DNA of 64,000 nucleotides. Source: Phocaeicola_A sp045647865 (GTDB taxonomy: Bacteria; Bacteroidota; Bacteroidia; Bacteroidales; Bacteroidaceae). Every line of letters begins with the position of its first letter. Position 1 is the first letter of the stretch. A model generated the notes under the pieces. It saw only the letters and a list, made by a program, of their open reading frames with translations. It ran no database searches and was not told the origin of the DNA. The stretch spans positions 62,001 through 126,000 of the forward strand of contig JAZRMW010000063.1 in assembly GCA_045647865.1 (NCBI GenBank). The letters are read 5' to 3'. This document shows, piece after piece, positions 17,093 through 25,903 of this stretch. A program made the position numbers and the translations under genes.

Positions 17093-19402
17093 ATGAATAC
17101 ATACCGTTACTACATCATTGGCATTCTTTCCACCTTCATGCTCCTGTCGTGCAGCACCACACGTAACCTGCCGGAGGATGAAACCCTCTATACAGGCATC
17201 AAGCGCATCGAATATGTGAATGACAGTGCACTGCAACATACAGAAGCTGCATTGGACGAAGTGGAGGCAGCATTAGCCTATCCCCCCAACAATGCCATCT
17301 TCGGAAGTTCCTCCTATCAGTTTCCAATCCCTTTCGGATTATGGATGTACAATGCCTTTTCAAACAAGCAGAAGGGCATTGGCAAATGGATGTTCAATAC
17401 ATTCGCCAGTGAGCCCGTCTATATGTCGGCCGTCAATCCCGAAGTACGAAGCAAGGTAGCCACTAACCTTCTACACGATTACGGATTCTTTCGGGGAGAG
17501 GTCACCAGTGAAATCATCCCACAAAAGAATCCACGGAAAGAGAAAGTGGCTTATCGCGTAAATGCCGGCCACCTGTTCACGCTTGACTCCATCGAATACC
17601 GGAACTTCCCGTATGTGGCCGACACACTGATACGTTCAACAACTCCGGCAAAGAATTTGGCCAAAGGAACTCCTTTCAGCGTTGTACAACTGGAAAGCGA
17701 GCGAAACAGATTATCCACTCTTTTCCGCAACAACGGGTATTATTACTACCGGAGCAACTACATTACCTTCAGAGCCGACACCATCCAACAACCAGGCAAA
17801 GTGTGGCTACAGATACAACCCCAAGAGAGCCTTCCCCCACAAGTCAACCGCAGATGGTACATCGGTCAAACGACCGTAAACCTCAGGAATGACAACAGTT
17901 ACCGCCTTCAGGACACATTACAAATCCGCCAACTGAAAATAAACTATAACGGGAAAAAAATTCCACTACGCCCACGGGTATTGTTCCACAACTTCCGCCT
18001 ACGCCACGGAGATCTCTACTCCCAAGAGCAACAACGGTTAAGCCAGGAGAACATGGCACGAATGGGAGTCTTCAGTTCGGTGGACATGCAATTTGTCCCA
18101 CGAGACACCTCAGCCACATGCGACACGCTGGACGTCGTTCTGAATGCCACATTTGACAAGCCCCTTGACGTAGAACTTGAAGTGAATGCCACAACCAAAA
18201 GCAATGACCAGATAGGCCCGGGACTCTCCTTGGGCATCTCCAAAAAGAATGTATTCCGGGGAGGAGAAACCTTCTCTGCCAAACTGGATGCTTCGTATGA
18301 ATGGCAAACCGGAGGTGACGCCACAGGGAGAAGTGCCGAAATCAATTCATGGGAATTGGGTCTGTCAACAGGACTGACTTATCCACGCCTGATGTTTCCG
18401 GGATTGGATACACGACGTTTCCGTTTTCCAGCTCAAACAGAGTTCAAGCTCTATGCCAACCAGCTGAACCGTGCCGGATATTTCCGCCTCCTGTCGTTTG
18501 GAGGAAATGCGGTTTATACCTTCCAACCAACCAAGACCTCCAAACATGTCGCCACCCCCTTCAGGCTGACCTTCAACATGCTACAGGACCATACAGCCAA
18601 GTTCGACTCCATTATGGAGCAGAACCGTGCATTGGCCATCAGTTTCCGCGACCAGTTCATCCCTGCCATGAGCTATACCTACACATTCGATGATGCAGCC
18701 ATCACCACACGCCGTCATCATACCTGGTGGAGCACAACGGTCACTTCAGCCGGAAATGTCACATCGGCCATCTATGCCTTGTTCGGAGAACCATTTGACA
18801 AGCGCGATAAAGACCTGCTCGGAAACCCCTTTGCACAATTCTTGAAGGTTACGACCGAACTGCGCAATCTCTTTAAAGTAAGAGGCCGCACCCATGTTGC
18901 AACCCGTCTGTTTGCCGGAGTTGTCACACCGTACGGAAACTCCCAATATGTGCCATATAGTGAACAATTCTACATTGGTGGAGCCAACAGCCTCCGTGCC
19001 TTCACGGCACGTACCATCGGACCGGGAAGCTATCATCCAACCGAAACCACGTACTCCTATCTGGATGAAACAGGAGACATCAAACTGGAAGCTAACGTCG
19101 AACTACGTTTCCCTATCGTCGGCAATCTCTATGGAGCGACGTTTCTGGATGCAGGAAACGTGTGGTTGCTCCATAGCCAAAGCAACCGCCCTGGTGGAGA
19201 ACTTACGTGGAAAGATTTAGGAAACGACATAGCGCTCGGCACCGGATTGGGCGTACGTTACGATCTGGATTTTTTGGTTCTTCGTCTCGACTTGGGTATC
19301 GCCCTACATCTTCCCTACGATACCGAAAAGAGCGGCTACTACAATATCCCCCGCTTCAAAGATGGCCTCGGACTACATCTCGCTGTAGGATACCCGTTTT
19401 AA
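17093..19402 (+). CDS. tamL: TamL, BamA/TamA-superfamily outer-membrane lipoprotein
   Basis: A 769-residue outer-membrane barrel of the Omp85 superfamily, with POTRA-like domains (about residues 20-330) and a C-terminal 16-strand barrel (surface antigen domain). The signal peptide ends in a lipobox (TFMLLSCSTTRNLPEDETL), which marks TamL, the Bacteroidota lipoprotein relative of TamA. The conserved barrel motif GGANSLRAFTARTIGPG is present near residue 630 (VRGF/Y-like loop). ATG 17093 is preferred to the TTG at 17084 that overlaps tamB. It pairs with TamB just upstream in outer-membrane biogenesis. Confidence 0.93.
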   Translation: MNTYRYYIIGILSTFMLLSCSTTRNLPEDETLYTGIKRIEYVNDSALQHTEAALDEVEAALAYPPNNAIFGSSSYQFPIPFGLWMYNAFSNKQKGIGKWMFNTFASEPVYMSAVNPEVRSKVATNLLHDYGFFRGEVTSEIIPQKNPRKEKVAYRVNAGHLFTLDSIEYRNFPYVADTLIRSTTPAKNLAKGTPFSVVQLESERNRLSTLFRNNGYYYYRSNYITFRADTIQQPGKVWLQIQPQESLPPQVNRRWYIGQTTVNLRNDNSYRLQDTLQIRQLKINYNGKKIPLRPRVLFHNFRLRHGDLYSQEQQRLSQENMARMGVFSSVDMQFVPRDTSATCDTLDVVLNATFDKPLDVELEVNATTKSNDQIGPGLSLGISKKNVFRGGETFSAKLDASYEWQTGGDATGRSAEINSWELGLSTGLTYPRLMFPGLDTRRFRFPAQTEFKLYANQLNRAGYFRLLSFGGNAVYTFQPTKTSKHVATPFRLTFNMLQDHTAKFDSIMEQNRALAISFRDQFIPAMSYTYTFDDAAITTRRHHTWWSTTVTSAGNVTSAIYALFGEPFDKRDKDLLGNPFAQFLKVTTELRNLFKVRGRTHVATRLFAGVVTPYGNSQYVPYSEQFYIGGANSLRAFTARTIGPGSYHPTETTYSYLDETGDIKLEANVELRFPIVGNLYGATFLDAGNVWLLHSQSNRPGGELTWKDLGNDIALGTGLGVRYDLDFLVLRLDLGIALHLPYDTEKSGYYNIPRFKDGLGLHLAVGYPF

Positions 19403-19536
19403 GCGATTCTTGGTCGGTAAGTCAAAAAAAAATAGAGTTACCGATAAAGAATCGAAAGATTTTCCGTTCAGCAACCAAGACACACAAAGCTATACATCAT
19501 ACATTTGTACCATCTATGGCTTAAAGAAGAATATGG

Positions 19537-19579
19537 ACGGGAACTTTATGAATTGATACCATAAAGTTCCCGTGTTTTG
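19537..19579 (+). terminator. Bidirectional hairpin after tamL
   Basis: Stem ACGGGAACTTTATG/CATAAAGTTCCCGT (14 bp, perfect) followed by GTTTTGT. It lies between tamL (+) and the XRE gene (-), so it could serve both. A TACATTTG box at 19500-19507 lies just before it; a ~60-nt transcript between the two is possible but unsupported otherwise. Confidence 0.75.
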
Positions 19580-19582
19580 TAA

Positions 19583-19867
19583 TTACAAAGCTATGCTTGA
19601 TTGAGCCACTTTAATAGCATCAGACTTTAATTCAGCTTCATCCTCTACTGCATCGAGGACTTTATCCGCCACCCAAAGGGTGAGAAGTTCTTTTTCGTCA
19701 ACATTGAAATAGTTGGCTATTTGAATTACTTGAGTACGTTTTGCACGTCTATCACCTCTTTCGATTTTTGAAAACATTGGGGTGTCAATTTCAAGAAGGG
19801 AGGCCAATTGTCGTTGCAGCACTCCATTCTCCATTCTTAATTCTTTTATCTTTTGAGCTAACAGCAT
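19583..19867 (-). CDS. XRE-family helix-turn-helix regulator
   Basis: A 94-residue DNA-binding protein. The helix-turn-helix covers about residues 3-58 (IKELRMENGVLQRQLASLLE, then TPMFSKIERGDRRAK, then VIQIANYFNVDEKELLTLW). The short C-terminal tail (AVEDEAELKSDAI) is acidic. No ligand domain. It lies 13 bp downstream of a decayed AlbA/AAA_4-type gene on the same strand, and such small regulators often accompany defence or mobile genes. Its target is unknown. Confidence 0.85.
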   Translation of the reverse strand: MLLAQKIKELRMENGVLQRQLASLLEIDTPMFSKIERGDRRAKRTQVIQIANYFNVDEKELLTLWVADKVLDAVEDEAELKSDAIKVAQSSIAL

Positions 19868-19880
19868 TTTTATTCCCTTT

Positions 19881-20421
19881 TTAACATTTACCTATAATTT
19901 CCCAATAACCAGATCTATCAGAACCGACACGCCTTATGATTCCTTGTTCTTGGAGTCGCTTCATTGTTTCTGCAACCCAACTTCTTGAATAGCCAGTTTG
20001 TTTCGCAAGTTCTATCAATGTGGATTGAGGGTTATGTTGTATTTGCTCCAATATTTTCAGTCCACTTTTCAGTCCACTTTTCAGTCCACTTTTGAGTGCA
20101 GTTTGCAGTGCACTTTCCGGTGCACTTTCCGGTGCACTTTGTAGTGCAGTTTTTAGTGAACCTCGTTTTGATGCCTTTAATGAACCATCTTTATGTGCGA
20201 TGTCAGCAATAATATTTCCTGCGACTTCATGGCATGGAATGGTTATTCTAAAAAAAGTGCGTTCATCATCGGTAACGACAGTAGCTTTGGGAGAACCATT
20301 GTTTTCCAAAACTTTTTGAATGGTAGGAATACCAGTACTACGTCCCTCTGTCAAATCCAACTCTTTAGGTATTCACCGAGTCTGCAGTTACGATAACAGT
20401 GTTCTTCAACATATTCTGCAA
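19881..20421 (-). pseudogene. Decayed AlbA_2/HATPase_c_4-type ATP-binding regulator gene
   Basis: The open part (20360 to 19881) is only the C-terminal third of the family: end of the HATPase_c_4 domain (EGRSTGIPTIQKVLENNG, FFRITIPCH), a Lys/Ser/Gly/Leu-rich linker and a winged helix (LAKQTGYSRSWVAETMKRL). Just upstream (near 20361-20367) a one-base loss breaks the frame: RNCRLGEYLK reads in one frame and ELDLTEGRSTG in another. The AlbA_2 domain is absent, and a run of nine A/T at 20420-20428 marks another frame break. The linker is encoded by 12-bp tandem units (AGTGGACTGAAA type). Clearly non-functional. Confidence 0.8.
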
Positions 20422-20532
20422 AAAAAAATCATCGTCCATAATTGGTATTTCAAAATTAATATCTACCTTTGTCATGTTTCTTGCGCCGAAGCCTTCGTGG
20501 GAAGGAGGTAGGGTGGGAGACACAGACATGTG

Positions 20533-20793
20533 AAAAAGGCGTTTATCAACGCTTTGTTCTTGGCGTTTCAGAACTTCGCAACTTCTAAATCAAGTCAATG
20601 AACATTGCAATGGTAGATGTCCCTCGGGTGTATAGTATGCCCATATTGTATCCGTATGAACATTGTACGGATCCTGTGGTTACATATATACATATCGGCG
20701 TGGGGCTCTGCATTGCTCGTTCAACTTGATTGGGCAATGCGAAGGCCTTGAAACGCGGGACGGGCAATGATACAGGCTCCCGCGCTTTTTTTT
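20533..20793 (+). ncRNA. Structured RNA family, copy B, upstream of the tubulin-like operon
   Basis: P1 pairs GCGTTTCA (20563-20570) with TGAAACGC (20749-20756) and CTTCGCA (20574-20580) with TGCGAAG (20738-20744). P2 pairs AATCAAGT (20588-20595) with ACTTGATT (20724-20731). An inner hairpin is ATCCGTA/TACGGAT (20650-20656/20666-20672). At the 3' end CATTGCTCGT (20711-20720) can pair either with GGGCAATG (20732-20739) or with ACGGGCAATG (20760-20769), and GCGTGGG (20698-20704) with CTCCCGCGC; a T-tract follows. It ends 67 bp before the operon's first gene, same strand. The 60-aa ORF on the opposite strand is not considered a gene. Confidence 0.7.
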
Positions 20794-20860
20794 ATGTGAA
20801 TGTCCAAAAGAAAAAAAAGAAAAATATACCGATGGGAGTTAGGTATAAATTGTAACAAAT

Positions 20861-21226
20861 ATGAAAAAGCTCTTATTGGTAAGAACATTTTTAATCTTAA
20901 GTGTCATCATTCTGCTTTCTGCATGTGGAATCAATAGCAAAGATTCTTATTTAGAATCATTTGAAAAATTTGTGGTGAAAATGGAAAAGTCTGAAAACAT
21001 TTCAGAAGAAGATTTGACATCTATAAAAAAAGAATACTTGGATTACACTGAAACTTATTACAACAAGTATAAGGAAGAACTGACAAGCACAGAAAAAGAG
21101 CTTATTGTCAAGTTAAAAGCACGCTACTACGCTGTAATGGCAAAACAAGGATTGAAGGATGTCGGTAGTGCATTAAAGGATTTAGGTGAACAGGCAAATG
21201 ATTTAATTAATAATATGCTGAAATAA
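20861..21226 (+). CDS. Small lipoprotein, first gene of the tubulin-like operon
   Basis: A 121-residue lipoprotein: signal peptide with lipobox LLSACG (Cys near residue 22) and a mature part that is almost entirely helical and charged (YLESFEKFVVKMEKSE, ending LGEQANDLINNMLK). It resembles the short helical lipoproteins often annotated in Bacteroides with a DUF6565-like domain; I hold that name loosely. The stop is two bases before the next ATG, so it belongs to the same transcript. AT-rich codon use like the rest of the island. Role unknown; a membrane-anchored accessory factor is inferred. Confidence 0.75.
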   Translation: MKKLLLVRTFLILSVIILLSACGINSKDSYLESFEKFVVKMEKSENISEEDLTSIKKEYLDYTETYYNKYKEELTSTEKELIVKLKARYYAVMAKQGLKDVGSALKDLGEQANDLINNMLK

Positions 21227-21228
21227 TC

Positions 21229-22233
21229 ATGAAACTTAGAATTATATATCTTTTTTGTTGTGCCTATTTGATGGTAACAGTTTCATTGGCACAACAGAGT
21301 CGTTTCAAGAATGAAAGACGTATTTATCTATGGGATGTAACATTATCAATGAAAGGAGAAGGTAGCCAACCAACCCCAGACATTTACGAAAAAGTCGTTG
21401 ATGCTCTTGAAAAAGACATCAATAGTATAAATGATGAACAGACTGAGATTTTGGTGCTTCCTTTTCAAACGTCTATTTTGGACTGTTGGAAAACCTTAGC
21501 GACCTCTACGGGAAAGGAATCTTTAATTGACAAGATTAAAGGTTTCAATAATAAAAATCTGACTAAAACAAACATAGCGTTACCTATGGAAAAAGTGATG
21601 ACGACCTGGATTAAGCCAGACAAGCGTAATGTGTTGATTCTTTTAACAGATGGTATTCAGAATGCCACTCCTAAACAGGAACTTATAGAGCAGATTCAAA
21701 AATGGTGTAGAATTGCTGAAAAGAATGATGCACATGCTTTTTATGTGATGTTGACGCAATTTGCTCAAGATGATGAATTGATAAAAGTTATAGATGAAAC
21801 ATGTCGGATGTCTAAAATTGTTATAGATAATGATTTTGATATAAATTTTGTAGAATTACTACCCCAATCCAATTATAAATATAATATAAAGGATGATGCT
21901 GGTAAAAAGTTGTCTCTTCAAATTGAATATAAAAAGAATATCAAGATTCCAGAAGATTTGGAGATGCTATGTTATTGTGAACCGAATCCTTATGTTGATA
22001 TAAATCAAACCGCCACTATAAAAAACAATTTGTTAGAGATAGAAATGAAGCAGAAACAATGTTATGATTCATTAAAAGTAAGATTGCCACAAAATGTAAA
22101 TGAACAAATTATGGTTCATTTTGAAATGAAAGAACCTGAAAGGCATCCAAAAGTACAATTACTTAATGATGAATGTACTTTAGAATTGATAAACAAACCA
22201 GAAAAAACATTGAAAGTTTATGTTAAAGATTAA
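21229..22233 (+). CDS. Exported vWA-domain protein
   Basis: A 334-residue protein with a Sec signal peptide (LRIIYLFCCAYLMVTVSLAQ) and a von Willebrand factor A domain over about residues 30-200. The metal-ion-dependent adhesion site is present as DVTLS (residues 36-40, a D-x-T-x-S variant), a Thr in LTKTNIAL near residue 120 and LLTDGIQ with its Asp near residue 145. A beta-rich C-terminal part (about 215-334) follows, of no family I know. It lies between two lipoprotein genes and overlaps the next gene by 14 bp. Acts in the periplasm or at the outer face; the ligand is unknown. Confidence 0.85.
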   Translation: MKLRIIYLFCCAYLMVTVSLAQQSRFKNERRIYLWDVTLSMKGEGSQPTPDIYEKVVDALEKDINSINDEQTEILVLPFQTSILDCWKTLATSTGKESLIDKIKGFNNKNLTKTNIALPMEKVMTTWIKPDKRNVLILLTDGIQNATPKQELIEQIQKWCRIAEKNDAHAFYVMLTQFAQDDELIKVIDETCRMSKIVIDNDFDINFVELLPQSNYKYNIKDDAGKKLSLQIEYKKNIKIPEDLEMLCYCEPNPYVDINQTATIKNNLLEIEMKQKQCYDSLKVRLPQNVNEQIMVHFEMKEPERHPKVQLLNDECTLELINKPEKTLKVYVKD

Positions 22234-23128
22234 ATCATATATTTGCTGGATAATTACTACCCTTGTATTGGTTTCTTGCGAAAAAGAGATTGATACTTCA
22301 ATGTTATGGGGAAAGACTGATTATTATACAGATTTCATGTTTTATGAATATGAACCGGTAAGGATGACAAAAACCATTTGTTTTGATGCAAATGAAGATT
22401 CAAAAGGGCATGTAAGGAATGTGAAATTAAGTATATTCAAAATGAATAGTGATAGTTCCTTTATTCCTGTAAAAGAAGAAATAGTTTTATACAAAAATGG
22501 AGAACTCTGCCCTGAAAATATCTTGCTTGTTTCTCCACAAGACAAGGAAATCGAGTTAGGCATAGAATTCACTCCGAAAGCAGAAGAAGGAATACATAAA
22601 TGGTTCTTGAAGGTTTTAGACAATGGAGGCTTTGACCGAATCAATGAATATTCAACAGAAGATGAAGCATTGCCTTTATTATTGGAATGGAAAGCTGAAA
22701 AGAATAATGTATCAAATCCTTTGGCATTAGGATTAGGATGGTTATTCTTTATCCTGTTAGGTCTTCTTTTGGTATGGTTGTTCATCATGAAGCCTATAAT
22801 GTATCCAACATTTAAAGTGGGTAATATACAAATCATAAGTGGTTCATATTATTCAACTAAAAAAATAAACAAGGCACGAAAATTAGTTGTAACTTCATCC
22901 CCTAAAAGACAAAGTTCCGTAAATAAATTCTTTACAGGAAAAATTATCTATGAACGAAATGAAATGTGGAAAGATGAATGGGAATTGCATCCCAAAGGGA
23001 AAGGGGCAAGATTGGTAGGCAATCGAAAATATACAATTAATCCGTTCGCTGTTTCATTAGAAAAACATAATGAATATCAATTAGAACATTTGGAATCGGA
23101 TACTAAAGCAAAAATTACATTATTGTAA
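22220..23128 (+). CDS. Membrane lipoprotein with a central transmembrane segment
   Basis: 302 residues: an N-terminal signal with lipobox-like VLVSCEKEID (Cys near 20), an extracytoplasmic beta-rich domain to about residue 170, then a strong transmembrane helix (LALGLGWLFFILLGLLLVWLF, about 168-190) and a C-terminal soluble domain of about 110 residues rich in Lys (FKVGNIQIISGSYYSTKK to the end). The topology suggests it links the periplasmic vWA protein with the cytoplasmic tubulin-like protein encoded next. No family recognised. Start overlaps the vWA gene. Confidence 0.7.
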   Translation: MLKIKSYICWIITTLVLVSCEKEIDTSMLWGKTDYYTDFMFYEYEPVRMTKTICFDANEDSKGHVRNVKLSIFKMNSDSSFIPVKEEIVLYKNGELCPENILLVSPQDKEIELGIEFTPKAEEGIHKWFLKVLDNGGFDRINEYSTEDEALPLLLEWKAEKNNVSNPLALGLGWLFFILLGLLLVWLFIMKPIMYPTFKVGNIQIISGSYYSTKKINKARKLVVTSSPKRQSSVNKFFTGKIIYERNEMWKDEWELHPKGKGARLVGNRKYTINPFAVSLEKHNEYQLEHLESDTKAKITLL

Positions 23129-23152
23129 ATAATAACTTAAATATATAATATT

Positions 23153-25891
23153 ATGGCAACTAAGATTAGAAGATGCCTATATGTTGGATTAGGCGGTACA
23201 GGAATGAGCGCATTGCTCAACACAAAGAAAACATTTGTTGAAACTTATGGTGAAGTTCCTCCCATGATTGGATTCTTGGGAATTGATACCGATGGAGGAG
23301 TATATAGAAGAGAGTTAGATTCCAAATATGGTAAAATTTCATTAAGTCCAAATGAACAATTACCTATTAAAGTTGATGATGCGAGACCTATTTATGAGGT
23401 AGAAAAATCACATTTTGGATGGTTGCCTGAAAATAATTTGTATGCCTTAACTTCTATGACGTTAGGTGCTGGACAAGTTCGTAGTAATGGTAGATTTGCT
23501 TTAACAGTCAATCACAGAGATGTAGAAGATAAAATAAAATCAATGATAAACTCCATCACACAGGCTTCTATTACAAGTAATATGAAATATGAATTATTGG
23601 CAACAGAAGTTGAAATTCATGTCATATTTTCTGTTTGTGGAGGCACAGGATGCGGAACATTTATTAATATGGCTTATTTATTACGTAAATGTGCTCCCAA
23701 ATGTAAAATCACTGGATATGGAGTGTTGCCTGATGTATTTGAAGCAATGTCATCAACAGGTATGGCGAAAGTAAAACCTAATGCATATGGTGCGATTCAA
23801 GATTTAGATTGGTTGATGCATTTAAGTTTAAACAGTGATAAGGTTGCTTTCGATTATATCAATTATATACAGGAAACAAACGAAAAACCTTTCAATGCAT
23901 TCTTTTTTGTTGATAACAAGAATTCAAACAATGATTCTTACTTGCATGTTGACCAATTAACAGAGATGATAAGTTTGGCTTTAGTAACTTCTGCAGGAGA
24001 ATTATCAACCGCTGCAGCCAGTGTCAGTGATAATCTGGAGAAAAATATCAGAGAAGGCTCAATGAATATAGAGAACAAAAAAGCATGGGCTGCAGGATTG
24101 GGAGTTTGCGAAATCATGTATCATGGAGAAGATCTTAAAAAACTATATGCTTGCAAAGCTGCTACAAGAGTGATTGAACGTCTATTAAATAGTTGTGTGG
24201 ATTCCAATACGATTGTTAATTCATGGATAGATTCTCCCGATGTGAATATCAGAGAAAATAATGGTTTTAATAATGTTATTGATTTCATGTTGAACCAACA
24301 ACCTCCTTATCAATTAACTGTGATTGACGAAAAAGCTAATGCGACTCCCGAAATTGACAGTTATATAAAATCTGCGAAGCCCAAAGATGGTGAGGTTGAA
24401 AGAAAGATACAAGAATTGAATAGCAGAGTCGTTAATGAACTTCATGACTTGATTAAAAAAGAAATAAATCAAGAATGTGGAATTGGAGCTGCAGAAAGTA
24501 TAATATTGGGAATTCAAGCTCAAGTTGATTTGTTTTTGTCAGAAATGAATACCGAAGTAAATGAGTTGAATGAACAATTACCAAGAATAGAATCTTCATT
24601 AAAAATTGCAATCAATGATTTAACAACATACAATGGAAAATTTTTCAAAACTCGGAGTACACTTGAAGAATATGCCAATGGTGTTATAGAAGTTGCCTCT
24701 CGAAAGGTTATATGTGAACGCGATATCATTAGACGTAATGCTGCTATCACATTTTATAATGGATTAAAAGCTGAATTATTAGATATATACAATAAGGTTT
24801 CCAATATAAAAAGGATGCTGATTGTCATATCTGAAGAAATGACAAACCGGATAGCAGAAATACAAAATCATGTAGGAAAAGCGTCACAAACATTTCAAAT
24901 TGATTTGGCTCAAGAAGAAATCTCTCAAATTGTAATAAAAGATGCAGAGATTCAAATTTCAGAATTTCTAAAAACACTGTCTTCAGAAAACAAAATTTAT
25001 GATTTTGACAACAAGAGAAAGGATGAGGTTATTAATCTGTTATTAAATTATACAACAGAGTTACCAACATCTAGAAGTTTTGGAAATAAAACTATTGATG
25101 ATGTATTGGACAATATGGAAGAAACGGAATTTGAACAAATTCTTCAAATGGCTATAAATAAATCTAATCCACTTCTCAGATATGATTATAGAGGCTATAC
25201 TCCGATGGAAAGACCAGCTAATAGTTATTATATAGGTGTTCCTAATAAGAAAGATTCGCGTTTATGTAAAGGGGATAAATTTAAAAATCTATTACAAGGT
25301 CATATTGATGTTGATTTTGCAAGTATAGGGGTAAAAGACAAAGTTATAATATATCGGCAAGTTGGAGTAATGCCTGCATATTGTATAGCATCTTTGGCTT
25401 CCTATAAAGAGAAATATGATAATTGTAATTGTTTCTGTCATTTTGATGCAAATATTTATAATAAAATGATGCGTGAAGACTATAGTCTATATCCGAAAAT
25501 CGCATCTGATGACAGTCTCGAATTATGGGTAAAAGGATTCATATTTAATCTTGTAAAGAATGAAAATGATATGTATTACTTCAAAAGCGATGAATTGGGG
25601 GATCCATTAGATGACAATTGGGTTGAACTTGCGAAATATCGTGATGAAGCTTTTGATATGTTTAAACGACAAAAAGGCATCATTAGAAAAGAATTCAATG
25701 ACTTCTTTACCCAATATCAGAAAACAAAAGGTGCTGACAATATGAAGTTGTTAGTAGATGATGCCAAAAGTAACTATTTTGTAAAATATTCCCAAATCAA
25801 TATGACACGGGAAGAAATAAAGCAGAGAGGATTTGAAGTCATCCGCAAATTGATTACTGATGAATTAGAATACGTAAAAAAAGAATTGTAA
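23153..25891 (+). CDS. Tubulin-like (Tubulin_2 / FtsZ-like superfamily) GTPase
   Basis: 912 residues. The N-terminal third has the tubulin/FtsZ nucleotide-binding pattern: LYVGLGGTGMSALLN at about residues 9-23, GFLGIDTDGG near 40-49, and the signature CGGTGCGTF at about 161-169 (compare GGGTG[ST]G). The remaining ~550 residues contain long helices with coiled-coil character (LHDLIKKEINQECG, TEVNELNEQLPRIESSL) and a C-terminal domain with YRQVGVMPAYCIASL, as in the large tubulin-like proteins of bacterial operons. It is not the division protein FtsZ: far longer and without its C-terminal tail. Probably forms a GTP-dependent filament or scaffold. Target and partners are inferred from the operon. 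Confidence 0.85.
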   Translation: MATKIRRCLYVGLGGTGMSALLNTKKTFVETYGEVPPMIGFLGIDTDGGVYRRELDSKYGKISLSPNEQLPIKVDDARPIYEVEKSHFGWLPENNLYALTSMTLGAGQVRSNGRFALTVNHRDVEDKIKSMINSITQASITSNMKYELLATEVEIHVIFSVCGGTGCGTFINMAYLLRKCAPKCKITGYGVLPDVFEAMSSTGMAKVKPNAYGAIQDLDWLMHLSLNSDKVAFDYINYIQETNEKPFNAFFFVDNKNSNNDSYLHVDQLTEMISLALVTSAGELSTAAASVSDNLEKNIREGSMNIENKKAWAAGLGVCEIMYHGEDLKKLYACKAATRVIERLLNSCVDSNTIVNSWIDSPDVNIRENNGFNNVIDFMLNQQPPYQLTVIDEKANATPEIDSYIKSAKPKDGEVERKIQELNSRVVNELHDLIKKEINQECGIGAAESIILGIQAQVDLFLSEMNTEVNELNEQLPRIESSLKIAINDLTTYNGKFFKTRSTLEEYANGVIEVASRKVICERDIIRRNAAITFYNGLKAELLDIYNKVSNIKRMLIVISEEMTNRIAEIQNHVGKASQTFQIDLAQEEISQIVIKDAEIQISEFLKTLSSENKIYDFDNKRKDEVINLLLNYTTELPTSRSFGNKTIDDVLDNMEETEFEQILQMAINKSNPLLRYDYRGYTPMERPANSYYIGVPNKKDSRLCKGDKFKNLLQGHIDVDFASIGVKDKVIIYRQVGVMPAYCIASLASYKEKYDNCNCFCHFDANIYNKMMREDYSLYPKIASDDSLELWVKGFIFNLVKNENDMYYFKSDELGDPLDDNWVELAKYRDEAFDMFKRQKGIIRKEFNDFFTQYQKTKGADNMKLLVDDAKSNYFVKYSQINMTREEIKQRGFEVIRKLITDELEYVKKEL

Positions 25892-25903
25892 ACTATATTT
25901 CAT

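Noticed and set aside
23153..25891. Tubulin-like protein as cell-division FtsZ
   Set aside because: Twice the length of FtsZ, diverged signature, no C-terminal FtsA-binding tail, and no division genes around it.
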